Counted from the stretch's first letter, positions 7,350-16,954 are shown. The stretch is DNA of 64,000 nt from an uncultured Mediterraneibacter sp. (GCA_944381935.1 CALWMN010000015.1:1-64000), one strand, 5' to 3'. The notes: generated by a model not told the origin, from the letters alone. Numbers and translations are program-made.

Positions 7350-8543
7350 ATGAAGAAAAAGTTCGTAGGAATCTTACTGTGTGTAACAATGACAGTCGCG
7401 ATGATAGCCGGATGCAGCGGAAGCGGCGGAAGCTCATCCACAGGTTCTTCAGAGTCCGGTGATACTGCAGCAGAAGAAAGCAGTTCGGGAACAGAGGAAA
7501 CCTCAGCGGCAGCATCAGACGGAAGCTCATTTGACGAGTTTACAAGACCTGTAATCTCAGAGGATGGAACCCTGACAGTGGTAAACCTGCATACAAAGCC
7601 GGAGGTAGAATCCCAGAACAGAAGCATTATGCAATGTGAGCTGGAGTGCAAGATGCGCGGATGGGAATACAGAGATGTGGTATGGGAGAGCGATACAGAA
7701 TGGGCAGACCTGTTCCAGAATCTGATCAATCAGGGCGTGGATGCGATTATCTTAAGCTCCACAGAATCTATGGAGGCAAAAGTGGATCTGATCGCAGAAG
7801 CACGTAACGCGGGGATCGGGGTCTACTCGAATGACAACCAGGTGGTTCCGGGCGTGATCATGAACTCGACAATGCCAAACGGTACGGCGGCAATGGAGCT
7901 GATCTACCAGATCGGAAATGACGTCGGCTGGGAAGGCGCTTTCGGATTCTCCACGATGGCATCCATCCAGGTGCACAATGAAAGAATCCTTCCGATCCAG
8001 TCAATCTGTGAAATTTACACGAACCTGTCTGTCCTGGATACCGTGGACTCTCTTGCAGGCGGGACAGACCAGGCAACCTATGTCGGGGATTCGGCAAAAG
8101 CACTGATGCAGCAGTACGGTCAGGAGATGACCGGCTGGATCGGTTCCTGTGACTATATTGCAATGCCGGTGGCGGAGGCTGCATCTCAGAACCCGGATCT
8201 TGTACCGGAAGACTTCTTTGTGGCAGGGATTGACGGAGGCTCGGATGCATGGTCGTATATCAGGAGCGGCGGTTATTTCAAATACAGCTACGCGCAGCCC
8301 TTTGAAATGTTTGTACATAAGGTATTTGAATGTATCGAGGATATCCAGGTTGACGGACTTAACCCGGGAGACGAAGGCTGTATTATTTCCGCGCCGGGAG
8401 AAGTACTTTACTCAGAGGGCATGGTAGTTACGCAGGAGAATGTGCCGGATGTAGGGGCAAATATCAACAGTGTATTTGACTACTATGATGACGACCCGGA
8501 TGCATGGTACAACTGGGAAGGAACTTATGAAATTACAGAATAA
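7350..8543 (+). CDS. Sugar-binding lipoprotein of a ribose-type ABC importer
   Basis: A 397-residue extracytoplasmic receptor. Signal peptide with lipobox I-A-G-C (Cys22), then a long Gly/Ser/Glu linker to about residue 55. The body is a periplasmic-binding-protein type I (RbsB/YtfQ-like) fold: the region near residues 118-150 (L-I-N-Q-G-V-D-A-I-I-L-S-S) is the classical family motif, and V-A-G-I-D-G-G-S-D-A-W near 288-298 the second. The C-terminus is acidic and aromatic (Y-Y-D-D-D-P-D-A-W-Y-N-W), longer than usual. It delivers the unknown sugar to the ATPase and two permeases that follow. An intrinsic terminator after it should make it more abundant than the membrane subunits. Confidence 0.85.
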   Translation: MKKKFVGILLCVTMTVAMIAGCSGSGGSSSTGSSESGDTAAEESSSGTEETSAAASDGSSFDEFTRPVISEDGTLTVVNLHTKPEVESQNRSIMQCELECKMRGWEYRDVVWESDTEWADLFQNLINQGVDAIILSSTESMEAKVDLIAEARNAGIGVYSNDNQVVPGVIMNSTMPNGTAAMELIYQIGNDVGWEGAFGFSTMASIQVHNERILPIQSICEIYTNLSVLDTVDSLAGGTDQATYVGDSAKALMQQYGQEMTGWIGSCDYIAMPVAEAASQNPDLVPEDFFVAGIDGGSDAWSYIRSGGYFKYSYAQPFEMFVHKVFECIEDIQVDGLNPGDEGCIISAPGEVLYSEGMVVTQENVPDVGANINSVFDYYDDDPDAWYNWEGTYEITE

Positions 8544-8603
8544 TCTTTAGGGCAAAAGAAGATCAGATGGTTTATGAAGCAGCATGATTGATTGGTAGAG
8601 AGG

Positions 8604-8643
8604 AAAAGGGGATATCAGTGCCATACCCGGATATCCCCTTTTT
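8604..8643 (+). terminator. Intrinsic terminator between binding protein and ABC ATPase genes
   Basis: AAAAGGGGATATC (8604-8616) pairs with GATATCCCC (8630-8638) and is followed by five T (8639-8643). It lies inside the operon, so it probably acts as a partial terminator that lowers expression of downstream genes relative to the binding protein. Confidence 0.75.
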
Positions 8644-8664
8644 GATTAAAAAGAGGTGATAAAT

Positions 8665-10194
8665 GTGTCAAATACAGCACCATTACTGAGTATAAAGGAG
8701 CTCACAAAAAGATTTACAGGGGTTACGGCAGTGGATCATGTCAGTTTTGATATCGGACAGAATGAGATCCATGCGCTGATCGGCGAGAACGGAGCCGGGA
8801 AGAGCACGCTTTGTAAGATGCTCACGGGTGCATACAGCATTGATGAGGGCCATATTGAAATTAACGGAGAGAAGATGGACTTCAAAGGGCCCGCGGATTC
8901 TATGAAGGCGGGAATCAACATGGTATACCAGGAGCGCAATCTGATCGGCTACCTCAATGCCGCCCAGAACATCTGCCTGGGAACGGAAAATATGAAAGCG
9001 GGAGTCGTGGTAGACCAGAAAGCGATGAGGAAGAGGGCGGAGGCGGTCAGAGAGCGCCTGGGGGTGGACACGCCCCTCGATGTCCCGATCGAAAAGATGG
9101 GCGCCGGGGCGCAGCAGTTGGTTGAGATTATGCGTGCTACGTCCACGGAACCGAAAATCCTGATCCTGGATGAGCCTACAGCATCACTGGGAGAAGGCGA
9201 GATTGAACCGTTTCTGAAATTCGTGAAAAAGCTTACCACCGACATTAATATCTCCGTCATCTATATTACCCATAAGTTGGAAGAAATTTTTACAATTGCG
9301 GATAAAGTGACGGTCATGGCGGACGGAAAGAAGACGATGACCGCCAATATCCCGGACATCACACAGGATGAATGCGTCAGGGCGATGATCCGCAGCGATA
9401 AGATTAAAAGCGTTGTAGTACCGCCTATGAACTATGAAGAGGCGGAAAAGCACCGGGTTCTGGATGTGAAGGAGCTTACCTACGATGGAAAAACGCATCA
9501 TGTGGAGTTCCATGTCAACAAAGGCGAGGTAGTAGGGTTCTACGGGCTTGTCGGAGCGGGACGTACTGAGACGATGGAAGTCATATCGGGGATACGCCTG
9601 TGTGACAAGAAAGAGTTTACATTTGACGGGGAGACTATCACAAGCGGTGACAGCTTTAAAATGATCCAGAAAGGGATGATTCTGACCCCAGAACTTCGCA
9701 ATAACGGTATTTTCCCCTCCCTGAACCTGGTGGAAAATGTCTGTACGCTGTTCGTCCAGAAGCTTGCGACAAAGTTTGGAATGATTAAAAACAAAGAGAG
9801 CAGAGCTTTCACAGAAGAGGTGCTCAAGAAAAACGGGACAAAGTACAGAAGCAAAAACCAGCTCATTTCCGACCTGTCGGGAGGTAATATCCAGAAGATT
9901 ATCATCGGACGGTCAGTAGAAGTGGAAAACCTGAAGCTTCTTACAGTCGACGAGCCGACGGCAGGCCTTGACCTGGGAGCAAAAAGTGAAATCTACCTGA
10001 AGATCCGCCATCTCGCAGATGATCTTGGGAAAAGCGTCGTATTTATTTCTTCCGAGCTGGAAGAGCTGATGAAAGTGTGTAACAGGATATATATTTTCTA
10101 TGAAGGGGACGTCGTGAAAGAAGTGAAGAGAGAAGAGTTCGACAATCATATGATTTTGGGGTATGCATTAGGAGGTGCAGGTGATGGCAGGTAA
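8665..10194 (+). CDS. Sugar ABC importer ATP-binding protein with two ATPase domains (RbsA/MglA/YtfR-like)
   Basis: A 509-residue protein with two fused ATPase domains that energise a ribose-type sugar importer. Domain 1 has Walker A G-E-N-G-A-G-K-S-T and Walker B I-L-I-L-D-E-P-T-A-S-L with a shortened signature (G-A-G-A-Q-Q-L). Domain 2 has the degenerate Walker A G-L-V-G-A-G-R-T-E usual in this family, the signature L-S-G-G-N-I-Q-K, and Walker B L-T-V-D-E-P-T-A-G-L-D. I chose GTG 8665 as start because GAGGTGAT lies 5-6 bases upstream; an earlier in-frame GTG (8656) is part of that ribosome site. The gene overlaps the next permease by 11 bases. Confidence 0.88.
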   Translation: MSNTAPLLSIKELTKRFTGVTAVDHVSFDIGQNEIHALIGENGAGKSTLCKMLTGAYSIDEGHIEINGEKMDFKGPADSMKAGINMVYQERNLIGYLNAAQNICLGTENMKAGVVVDQKAMRKRAEAVRERLGVDTPLDVPIEKMGAGAQQLVEIMRATSTEPKILILDEPTASLGEGEIEPFLKFVKKLTTDINISVIYITHKLEEIFTIADKVTVMADGKKTMTANIPDITQDECVRAMIRSDKIKSVVVPPMNYEEAEKHRVLDVKELTYDGKTHHVEFHVNKGEVVGFYGLVGAGRTETMEVISGIRLCDKKEFTFDGETITSGDSFKMIQKGMILTPELRNNGIFPSLNLVENVCTLFVQKLATKFGMIKNKESRAFTEEVLKKNGTKYRSKNQLISDLSGGNIQKIIIGRSVEVENLKLLTVDEPTAGLDLGAKSEIYLKIRHLADDLGKSVVFISSELEELMKVCNRIYIFYEGDVVKEVKREEFDNHMILGYALGGAGDGR

Positions 10195-11197
10195 AGAAGG
10201 AAAGAGAGTGAAACTTGCAGTAAAAAGAAAAAGTACAGTGGGAGAAAATATCACGAAATATTTCCTGTTGATTGCGGATGTGATTCTCATTGTTTTCTTT
10301 GGAATCATGCGTTCGGGATTCTTGCAGCCAAGCAATCTGCTGAATATCTTATCTACCGCGGCCCTGGTCGGTGTGATGGGCATGGGAGCCAGCATTGTCA
10401 TGATGGTTGGGGAGATGAACTTCGGCGTCGGGGCGGAGGCGACGCTGACGGCTGCTTTGCTGGGATTCATACTGGGAAAGGGTTATGTCAATGTTTATCT
10501 TGTGGCAGTACTTATTGCCCTGCTGGTAATAGGGCTTATGGGAGTCCTTGACTCTGTATTCGGCGTCATTATCGGAGTCCCGGCGTTTATCGCCACACTT
10601 GCGATCTCCAAGATCAATGACGGTATTGTCAACTGGCTGACAGAAGGAAAGACGATGTTTTACAATAACTGGCCGGATGCTTTTAAGTTCTTAGGGCAGG
10701 GCAGGATCGGACCGGTTCCGGTTATGGCGATTGCTTTCCTTATTATCGCGCTTCTTCTCTGGTTCATCATGGACAAGACAAAGCTGGGCACCTATATTCA
10801 GGCAATCGGGAATAATACAAACTGCTGTAAACAGGTCGGAATTAATGTCCGGAGAATTAAAATCATTGCATTTATCATTTGTTCCCTTGTATGCGGATTT
10901 TCCGGGATCCTTGCCTGCTCAAGGACAAGCAATGTCCAGGGGACGCTTGGAAGTGGGATCATGATGGACGCTATGGCGTCGGCAATGCTCGGGGCGACAT
11001 TCTTAAGACCGGGGCGGTATAACATCCAGGGAACCGTAGTGGCAGCGATTTTAACGGCAATTATTTCAAATGGGATTACGTTCTGTGCTTATCCGGATTA
11101 CATTCAGGATATTGTAAACGGAATCATTTTGATCATCGCTGTCGGCTATATCGCAATGAAGAGAAAAGAAGGTCTTCCTTCTGTAAAGATGGGATAG
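10184..11197 (+). CDS. Sugar ABC importer permease 1 (RbsC/YtfT-like)
   Basis: A 337-residue permease of the branched RbsC/AraH/YtfT family with a basic N-terminus and about nine to ten hydrophobic segments. The G-E-M-N-F-G-V-G-A-E-A motif near 80-90 corresponds to the family signature G-x-I-D-L-S-V-G. The A-I-G-N-N-T-N-C-C-K-Q-V-G-I motif near 205-218 is the conserved cytoplasmic loop contacting the ATPase. The start ATG at 10184 has AGGAGG 8 bases upstream; an earlier GTG (10175) overlaps that ribosome site. It pairs with a second, different permease downstream, so the channel is probably a heterodimer, as in YtfT/YjfF of the E. coli galactofuranose importer. Confidence 0.85.
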   Translation: MAGKEGKRVKLAVKRKSTVGENITKYFLLIADVILIVFFGIMRSGFLQPSNLLNILSTAALVGVMGMGASIVMMVGEMNFGVGAEATLTAALLGFILGKGYVNVYLVAVLIALLVIGLMGVLDSVFGVIIGVPAFIATLAISKINDGIVNWLTEGKTMFYNNWPDAFKFLGQGRIGPVPVMAIAFLIIALLLWFIMDKTKLGTYIQAIGNNTNCCKQVGINVRRIKIIAFIICSLVCGFSGILACSRTSNVQGTLGSGIMMDAMASAMLGATFLRPGRYNIQGTVVAAILTAIISNGITFCAYPDYIQDIVNGIILIIAVGYIAMKRKEGLPSVKMG

Positions 11198-11209
11198 GAG
11201 GAACAGTAA

Positions 11210-12193
11210 ATGACAGAGGCCAAAGGAAAAACAAAGTCAAAAAATGGCACAGGAATTTTACAAAAATACGGACTGCTGATTATCACAATTTTAGTTTGCA
11301 TTATATTTTCTGCACTGCGTCCAACCTTCCACGGAATGGGGAACATCATAAACATTGTCAGTTCCACGGTCGTGCTGTGTATTGCGGGGCTGGGGCTGTC
11401 ACTGGTCATGATCACAGGCGAGATCGACTTTGCCTGCGGGGCAGAGCTTGCGGCAGGCGGATGCATTGTGGCAGTTCTGGCAAAGAACGGCGTGAATTAT
11501 TTTGCGGCGGTTCTGGTTGCCCTGGCAGTCTGCGCTGTGATTGGGACAATCAACGGAATCCTTCATACAAGAGTGGGGATCCCGGGATTTATTGCCACAA
11601 TGGGTGTCTCCTTCGTGGTAGACGGCATCAATAAGATGATTACCGGAAGCACCCGGGTGTTCTCTTCTACCTGGGGAGATATTTTTGTCGCGATAGGGCA
11701 GAAGCGGATCGGCGGGGTGATACCGATCTCCGTTATCATTTTGATCGTTGTCGCAATTCTGATACTGGTTTATACGGAAGGCATGACGAACGGGCGTAAA
11801 CTGTATGCCGTGGGCGCGAACAGCGATGCATGCAAATATGTAGGAATAGATGCGCGGAAGGAAAAGATGAAGGCGTTTATCATCAGCGCAATCCTGTGCG
11901 GATTAGGCGGAATCATCAATTCATCCCAGTTAAACGCCGCAACGCCGTACATGGGAGATACAACGCTGGTGAGCCTTCTGACGATGCTGATGTTGGGAGC
12001 GACATTTTACAGGTCAGGTGTATTTAATGTGCCGGGAACAATCGTGGGAGCGCTTCTGGTCAACATTATCAATAACGGGATGGTGCTCATGGGAGCGAAG
12101 ACATGGCAGCAGTATGTGGTGCAGGGCGCGATCATGCTGTTTGCGGTGACGGTGATCACGATCATGAATATCAGGGCAAAACGAGGAAACTGA
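11210..12193 (+). CDS. Sugar ABC importer permease 2 (RbsC/YjfF-like)
   Basis: A 327-residue second permease of the RbsC family. Family marks: G-E-I-D-F-A-C-G-A-E-L near residues 70-80 and A-V-G-A-N-S-D-A-C-K-Y-V-G-I near 200-213. About nine to ten hydrophobic helices, basic ends (K-G-K-T-K-S-K at the start, R-A-K-R-G-N at the end). It lies 12 bases after permease 1 with its own AGGAGG. Both permeases carry the cytoplasmic coupling motif, so neither is a degenerate copy. The pair argues for an asymmetric transporter. Confidence 0.85.
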   Translation: MTEAKGKTKSKNGTGILQKYGLLIITILVCIIFSALRPTFHGMGNIINIVSSTVVLCIAGLGLSLVMITGEIDFACGAELAAGGCIVAVLAKNGVNYFAAVLVALAVCAVIGTINGILHTRVGIPGFIATMGVSFVVDGINKMITGSTRVFSSTWGDIFVAIGQKRIGGVIPISVIILIVVAILILVYTEGMTNGRKLYAVGANSDACKYVGIDARKEKMKAFIISAILCGLGGIINSSQLNAATPYMGDTTLVSLLTMLMLGATFYRSGVFNVPGTIVGALLVNIINNGMVLMGAKTWQQYVVQGAIMLFAVTVITIMNIRAKRGN

Positions 12194-12220
12194 ATAAAAA
12201 AGACAAAGGAGGATTTTACA

Positions 12221-13399
12221 ATGTCAGAAACAATGGGAAAAGTTGCAGTCAATACCGGGTATTATTCGATGGAGATCCAGGAATATCCGGTGCCGGAAGC
12301 CAGGGACGACGCGGCAGTGATCAAGATTGAAACATTCTGTATCTGCGGAAGTGACCAGCACTTTGTAAAGCTTCCGGGAACGCATAAGGGCGGGACGGAA
12401 GGACATGAATTTATGGGGCGCATCATCTCCCTGGGCAAAGACGCGAATAAGACGCTGAAGGTGTACGGCGGCGAGCTCAAAGTGGGCGACAGGATTGTCG
12501 TGTATCCGCATATTACATGCGGGAAATGTGACACATGCTTAAGATTCGGCGACGGAGTGTGCGGAGTCTGCGACGATGATTACATTTACGGGGGCGTCTT
12601 TGACATGGATACCGGCAAGGAGATGAACCATGTGCCGGAGCAGTGGCCGCATTTCAAAGGCGGGTTTGCGCAGTACTGCTATCTGTTCCCGGGAACTTAT
12701 GTGTGGAAGGTGCCGGACGACATGCCGGGTGAGATCGCAGCGCTTCTCGACCCGTGCGCAGTGGCAATGCGGGCGGTGGAACAGGTCATGACTCCGATTG
12801 GAGGAACGGGAGAAGGCTTCAGCACAACGTCAAGATGTCTCGTGATCGGGGCAGGCGCAATCAGTATCATGACGGCAATGATTCTCCGCGAGATGGGGGC
12901 GAAACAGGTCATCATCACGGATTTCTTTGATGAAAAGCTGGCAAAAGCGAAGGAAATCGCGAAAGTGGACGAGGCGGTCAACGTTGCGGACATGACCTCC
13001 GATGAGCGTGTGGAGAAGATACTGGAGCTGACAGAAGGCGGAGCCCATGTCGTCATTAACGCTGCAAACCATCCGTCCACGTGTATCGAGGGCCTCCGCA
13101 TGGTGAGGAAGTGCGGATATTATGTGGAAATCGGAAATGCGATGGATTTCGGGGCACATTACATGTCAGAGATCAATATTCCGGCGGTTGTCTTTGAGAA
13201 GAATGCACATATCACTTCGGTCGTGGCGAACACGCCCCAGTGCTTTGACCGCTCCTTTGAATTTCTGAAAAGATGGAAGGAGCTTCCGTTTGATAAGCTG
13301 ATCACGCACCGGTTCACAACCCTGGAAGAGATCATCCCTGTCATGAAGAAGATGGGCGACCGCGATTTCATCAAGGCGGCATGCACATTTGAGGACTGA
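12221..13399 (+). CDS. Zinc-dependent medium-chain polyol/sugar dehydrogenase
   Basis: A 392-residue enzyme of the MDR (alcohol/sorbitol/threonine dehydrogenase) superfamily that oxidises a secondary alcohol with NAD(P). Catalytic zinc ligands are expected at Cys42 (C-G-S-D), His62 and Glu63 (G-T-E-G-H-E). A structural-zinc cluster is present: Cys100, Cys103, Cys106 and Cys114 in C-G-K-C-D-T-C followed by V-C-G-V-C. The Rossmann motif is G-A-G-A-I-S near residues 209-214 with an acidic residue (I-I-T-D-F) after the second strand, favouring NAD. It is longer than many family members owing to an insertion around residues 76-88 and 120-150. It follows the importer by 27 bases and is probably an early step of the pathway; similarity to tetritol or polyol dehydrogenases is only general. 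Confidence 0.8.
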   Translation: MSETMGKVAVNTGYYSMEIQEYPVPEARDDAAVIKIETFCICGSDQHFVKLPGTHKGGTEGHEFMGRIISLGKDANKTLKVYGGELKVGDRIVVYPHITCGKCDTCLRFGDGVCGVCDDDYIYGGVFDMDTGKEMNHVPEQWPHFKGGFAQYCYLFPGTYVWKVPDDMPGEIAALLDPCAVAMRAVEQVMTPIGGTGEGFSTTSRCLVIGAGAISIMTAMILREMGAKQVIITDFFDEKLAKAKEIAKVDEAVNVADMTSDERVEKILELTEGGAHVVINAANHPSTCIEGLRMVRKCGYYVEIGNAMDFGAHYMSEINIPAVVFEKNAHITSVVANTPQCFDRSFEFLKRWKELPFDKLITHRFTTLEEIIPVMKKMGDRDFIKAACTFED

Positions 13400-13430
13400 A
13401 GAACGCGAAAAGAAGAAAGGATGAGTGTCA

Positions 13431-14477
13431 ATGAGTAAAAAGGTAGTAGTAATGGAAGACTTCACAACGCCGGATGGAAGGATGCATGTATATGATACTC
13501 TGGCGGAGAAATACGGCGCCGAGGTGAAATATGTCAAGGTGCAGAAGTATATCAGGGATCATGACGATTTCTCGAAGATGTTCTTAAACATGGAAAAAAA
13601 CGGACCGGATGTGATCGAGGAGGAAGAGGAGCTGCTCGCAGAAATCAAGGACGCTGATATTGTGATCTCCCACATCAGCGCGGTCAGCACGAAGGCGGTC
13701 AACAGCGCAGAGCATCTCGAGGCAGTGTGCATCATGAGGAGCGGCGTTGAGAATGTGAATGTTGAAAATGCCACGGCGCGGGGCATAAAAGTGGTCAATG
13801 CCCCGGGACGTCTTGCGGTCCCGGTCTCAGAATTTACGGTCGGCCTGATGATTGCAGAGATGAAAAATATTGCGCGCTCCCACCAGAGGATGCAGGCAGG
13901 GAACTTTGAAGACGGATTTTCCAATTCCGAGTATTCCGTCAACCTGAAAGGGAAAAATGTCGGACTGGTCGGATGCGGCATGGTAGGCTCAAGGGTGGCG
14001 AATATCATGAAGGCGTTCGAGGCAAATGTCCTGATTTATGACCCGTATATGCCGGAGGAGAAGATAAAAGAGATGGGTTACACTCCGATGGGACTTAACG
14101 ATCTGTGCAGAGAGTCTGACGTCATCTCCATACATTTCCGCCTGACGCCTGAGACGAGGGGGCTGATAGGAGCAGAACAGTTTGCTCTGATGAAGCCGGG
14201 ATGCTTCCTGATCAACACGGCGCGGGCCGGCCTTGTGGACGAGGACGCCATGATGGATGCCCTGACAAACAAGAAGATTGCCGGAGCAGGGCTTGATGTA
14301 TTTCATCAGGAACCGCTGGAGGCGGACAATCCGCTTCTTACGATGGACAATGTGACGATCACCGGGCATCTGGCAGGACACTGTGCAGATATTTTCCAGA
14401 TGACAGTAGATATTATGATGCGCGCGCTGGATCATTATTTCCAGACAGGCGAGTGGATCAATGTGGTAAACAAATAG
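13431..14477 (+). CDS. D-isomer-specific 2-hydroxyacid dehydrogenase
   Basis: A 348-residue NAD(P)-dependent enzyme of the SerA/hydroxypyruvate-reductase family, interconverting a 2-hydroxyacid and 2-ketoacid. NAD-binding G-L-V-G-C-G-M-V-G near 178-186, the catalytic Arg in N-T-A-R-A-G near 262-267, the Glu near the D-V-F-H-Q-E-P-L segment, and the final His in T-G-H-L-A-G-H near 310-316. The short C-terminus lacks the ACT domain of full-length SerA, so it is not the serine-biosynthesis enzyme by architecture. The start is ATG 13431, AAAGGA about 9 bases upstream. Its presence in a sugar operon suggests that a 2-hydroxy- or 2-keto-acid (aldonate-like) intermediate is formed, or that it reduces a 2-keto group on a sugar phosphate. 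Confidence 0.82.
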   Translation: MSKKVVVMEDFTTPDGRMHVYDTLAEKYGAEVKYVKVQKYIRDHDDFSKMFLNMEKNGPDVIEEEEELLAEIKDADIVISHISAVSTKAVNSAEHLEAVCIMRSGVENVNVENATARGIKVVNAPGRLAVPVSEFTVGLMIAEMKNIARSHQRMQAGNFEDGFSNSEYSVNLKGKNVGLVGCGMVGSRVANIMKAFEANVLIYDPYMPEEKIKEMGYTPMGLNDLCRESDVISIHFRLTPETRGLIGAEQFALMKPGCFLINTARAGLVDEDAMMDALTNKKIAGAGLDVFHQEPLEADNPLLTMDNVTITGHLAGHCADIFQMTVDIMMRALDHYFQTGEWINVVNK

Positions 14478-14487
14478 GAGATAACCT

Positions 14488-15951
14488 ATGAAAAGACAGT
14501 TGATTTTAGTGGTGGATTATGGGACTTCCAATACCCGTGTGAATGCAATTGACACGGCAAACGGCGAAATTGCATATTCTGCGTCAAGAAAATACCGGAT
14601 CCGCTCAAAGGGAAAAGGATATGCGGAAATCTCTGCAGATGAGCTGTGGTCATTTTCAGCGAGCTGCATGAAAGAGGTTGTGGACCAGATGGGTGAAGAT
14701 GATGAGCCACGGGCAATTTCCTATTCGTTTTTCGGAGATAACCTGATCCCCACAGACAAAGAAGGAAATGCGTTAAATGACTGTATTTTATGTACGGATC
14801 CCAGAGGGGAAGATGAGGCGGAATTTGTCAACAGCAGGATCCCCCGAAAAGAGCAGGTCCACATTATCGGCGATTCCTATATGCTGTATAAATTCGGGGC
14901 AAAGGTACTCTGGGTAAAACAGAATATGCCTGAGATCGCGGATAAGATTGCATATTATGATACACAGCAGCAGTATATTTTCCGCAAATTGGGAGTGGCA
15001 CCGGCATGTGATTATACGATGGCGGCAAGAAAACAGCTTCTCGATCTCAGGACGATGAAATGGTCCCCGCGCTTTCTGGAAGTGCTCGGTATCACGGCAG
15101 AATCCCTCGGGACGGATATTGTGGCATCGGGCGATATTGTCGGATATGTCCGGTCCTATGGCGAGGCAGAATTTCAGCAGCCCCTCCCTGTCATTGCGGG
15201 AGGGCATGACTGCGATGTAGCCATGATCGGCATGGGGCTGATCAATGAAGGGCAGGATATGATAGGAGATATTACGGGGACCTATGACCACGTGGGTTAT
15301 CTGGCAGACAGGATTGTCAACCTTCAGGAAGAAAATCCCGAATATCCGTTGTGCTCATACAGCGGTCCGTTTAAGAATACTTCCGTGTGCCTTGGAGCAT
15401 TTCCCACTGCAGGGGCGACTCTGGAATGGTTTATGCGGGAGATAAATGAGGGGACAGGGCAGGAAGATTATATGAAATACTGGAACCATGTCCCCTTTGA
15501 CGGACCGGGAAATGTGCTGGTACACCCGACGCTGGACAGCGAACGGGGAGTGATCGAAGGGATCGGGGTAAATACAGCGAAAACAGACATTTTTAAGGCG
15601 GTGATCGAGGCGATCACCTATGAGAACAGGAGACTGGTCGACAACTGCAGGAGCGTCAAGAAAAGCGGCGCCGACAGGATACGGATCGGAGGCGGGGCGG
15701 CAAATTCTGATGAGTGGATGCAGCTTCGGGCGGATATCTCCGGCATGACGATCGAGCGTATGAGAAATATCCAGATATCATCCGTGGGAAGCGCAATCCT
15801 GGGCGCGGTTGCCGTGGGCATTTACCCGGACGTCGAGAGCGCTGTGGGGAAGATGGTACATATAAGAGATGTGTTCAGACCCAATCCCGATATGAATAAG
15901 AGATATGAAGAGAAGTACCGGATGTATCTGAAAAAGATGCATTACGTTTAA
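14488..15951 (+). CDS. FGGY-family carbohydrate kinase
   Basis: A 487-residue kinase of the FGGY (xylulokinase/glycerol kinase/LsrK) family, ATP-dependent, phosphorylating a sugar or polyol. The N-terminal V-V-D-Y-G-T-S-N-T-R is the phosphate-1 motif, A-G-G-H-D-C-D-V-A-M near 240-249 carries the catalytic Asp, and I-G-G-G-A-A-N-S near 394-401 is the adenosine motif followed by V-G-S-A-I-L-G-A. Length is normal. It lies 10 bases after the hydroxyacid dehydrogenase. The substrate cannot be read from sequence; resemblance to kinases annotated as autoinducer-2 kinase is a family-level impression only. Confidence 0.83.
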   Translation: MKRQLILVVDYGTSNTRVNAIDTANGEIAYSASRKYRIRSKGKGYAEISADELWSFSASCMKEVVDQMGEDDEPRAISYSFFGDNLIPTDKEGNALNDCILCTDPRGEDEAEFVNSRIPRKEQVHIIGDSYMLYKFGAKVLWVKQNMPEIADKIAYYDTQQQYIFRKLGVAPACDYTMAARKQLLDLRTMKWSPRFLEVLGITAESLGTDIVASGDIVGYVRSYGEAEFQQPLPVIAGGHDCDVAMIGMGLINEGQDMIGDITGTYDHVGYLADRIVNLQEENPEYPLCSYSGPFKNTSVCLGAFPTAGATLEWFMREINEGTGQEDYMKYWNHVPFDGPGNVLVHPTLDSERGVIEGIGVNTAKTDIFKAVIEAITYENRRLVDNCRSVKKSGADRIRIGGGAANSDEWMQLRADISGMTIERMRNIQISSVGSAILGAVAVGIYPDVESAVGKMVHIRDVFRPNPDMNKRYEEKYRMYLKKMHYV

Positions 15952-15981
15952 TGAGGGAATGGATCGGAAAGGAAATGGACA

Positions 15982-16929
15982 ATGAGATATAAAGAATTTG
16001 GGAAAACAGGAGAAAAGGTATCCGCGCTCTCCGTGGGGACCTGGGCGATCGGCGGCGCAAACTGGGGAGAGGTGAACAAGACGGACTGCATCAGGGCAAT
16101 CCACGCAATGCTTGACAATGGAGTAAACAGTATAGATACTGCCCCTGTCTATAACTGCGGGGAGTCAGAGCGGATCGTCGGGGAAGCCATAAAAGGGAGA
16201 AGAGATAAGATATTCCTGACGACGAAGACCGCTCTGTACCAGAACTCCCCGGATGAGCCGAGCGTAAAGGACGGCAGAAGGGAGACCATCCTCAGGCTCT
16301 GTGACGAGTCCTTAAAGAATCTCCAGACAGACTATATTGACCTGATGCTGATCCACTGGCCGGACATTGAGCACAATGCGCCGATCGAGGAGACAATGGG
16401 CGCATTGGGCGAGCTTGTCCAGGCGGGAAAGATCCGGTATATCGGCGTGTCAAACTTCAGTGCCGGGCAGATCCGCAAGGCACAGAGATATGGAACCGTA
16501 TCCGCTTCGGAGCCGCCCTATTCTATGGTGAACCGCTCGGAAGAAGACCTGATGAAATGGTGCTGTGAAAACGGCATTGCAAATATGACATACGGATCCC
16601 TGGGGGCAGGGATTCTGACAGGGACAATAAGGGAATTGCCGAAATTTGATAAAAACGACTGGAGAGTAACCTTTTATGATTTCTTCCAGGAACCAAAGTT
16701 TTCCAAAGTCATGAAGCTTTTGAAGGTTCTAGATGAGATTGCCGCCGGGCATAACGCCCCGGTGGCGCAGGTGGCGATAAACTGGAATACGCAGAAGGAC
16801 TTTGTACAAACTGCATTGTGCGGGGTACGCAATGAACACGAGGCAATTGAGAACTGCAGCGGTTTTGAGTGGAGCCTGTCCCAGGAAGAAATGAACGCGA
16901 TTGATAAGGCGATTGATGAATACCTGTAA
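15982..16929 (+). CDS. Aldo/keto reductase, first of a tandem pair
   Basis: A 315-residue NAD(P)H-dependent aldo-keto reductase of the (beta/alpha)8 family. The catalytic tetrad is visible: Asp in S-I-D-T-A-P, Tyr in V-Y-N-C-G-E-S-E, Lys in L-T-T-K-T-A, His in L-I-H-W-P-D. The C-terminal cofactor motif is the P-V-A-Q-V-A-I-N-W and G-V-R-N-E-H-E region. It is a close paralogue of the next gene: the first 16 residues are identical and long blocks match throughout. It probably reduces or oxidises a carbonyl in the island's pathway. Confidence 0.85.
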   Translation: MRYKEFGKTGEKVSALSVGTWAIGGANWGEVNKTDCIRAIHAMLDNGVNSIDTAPVYNCGESERIVGEAIKGRRDKIFLTTKTALYQNSPDEPSVKDGRRETILRLCDESLKNLQTDYIDLMLIHWPDIEHNAPIEETMGALGELVQAGKIRYIGVSNFSAGQIRKAQRYGTVSASEPPYSMVNRSEEDLMKWCCENGIANMTYGSLGAGILTGTIRELPKFDKNDWRVTFYDFFQEPKFSKVMKLLKVLDEIAAGHNAPVAQVAINWNTQKDFVQTALCGVRNEHEAIENCSGFEWSLSQEEMNAIDKAIDEYL

Positions 16930-16954
16930 AGAGAAACGTATGAGGTGAGGCAAA

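Noticed and set aside
13431-14477. Assignment of the hydroxyacid dehydrogenase as SerA (phosphoglycerate dehydrogenase)
   Set aside because: The ACT domain is absent and the gene sits in a sugar operon with no serC or serB.
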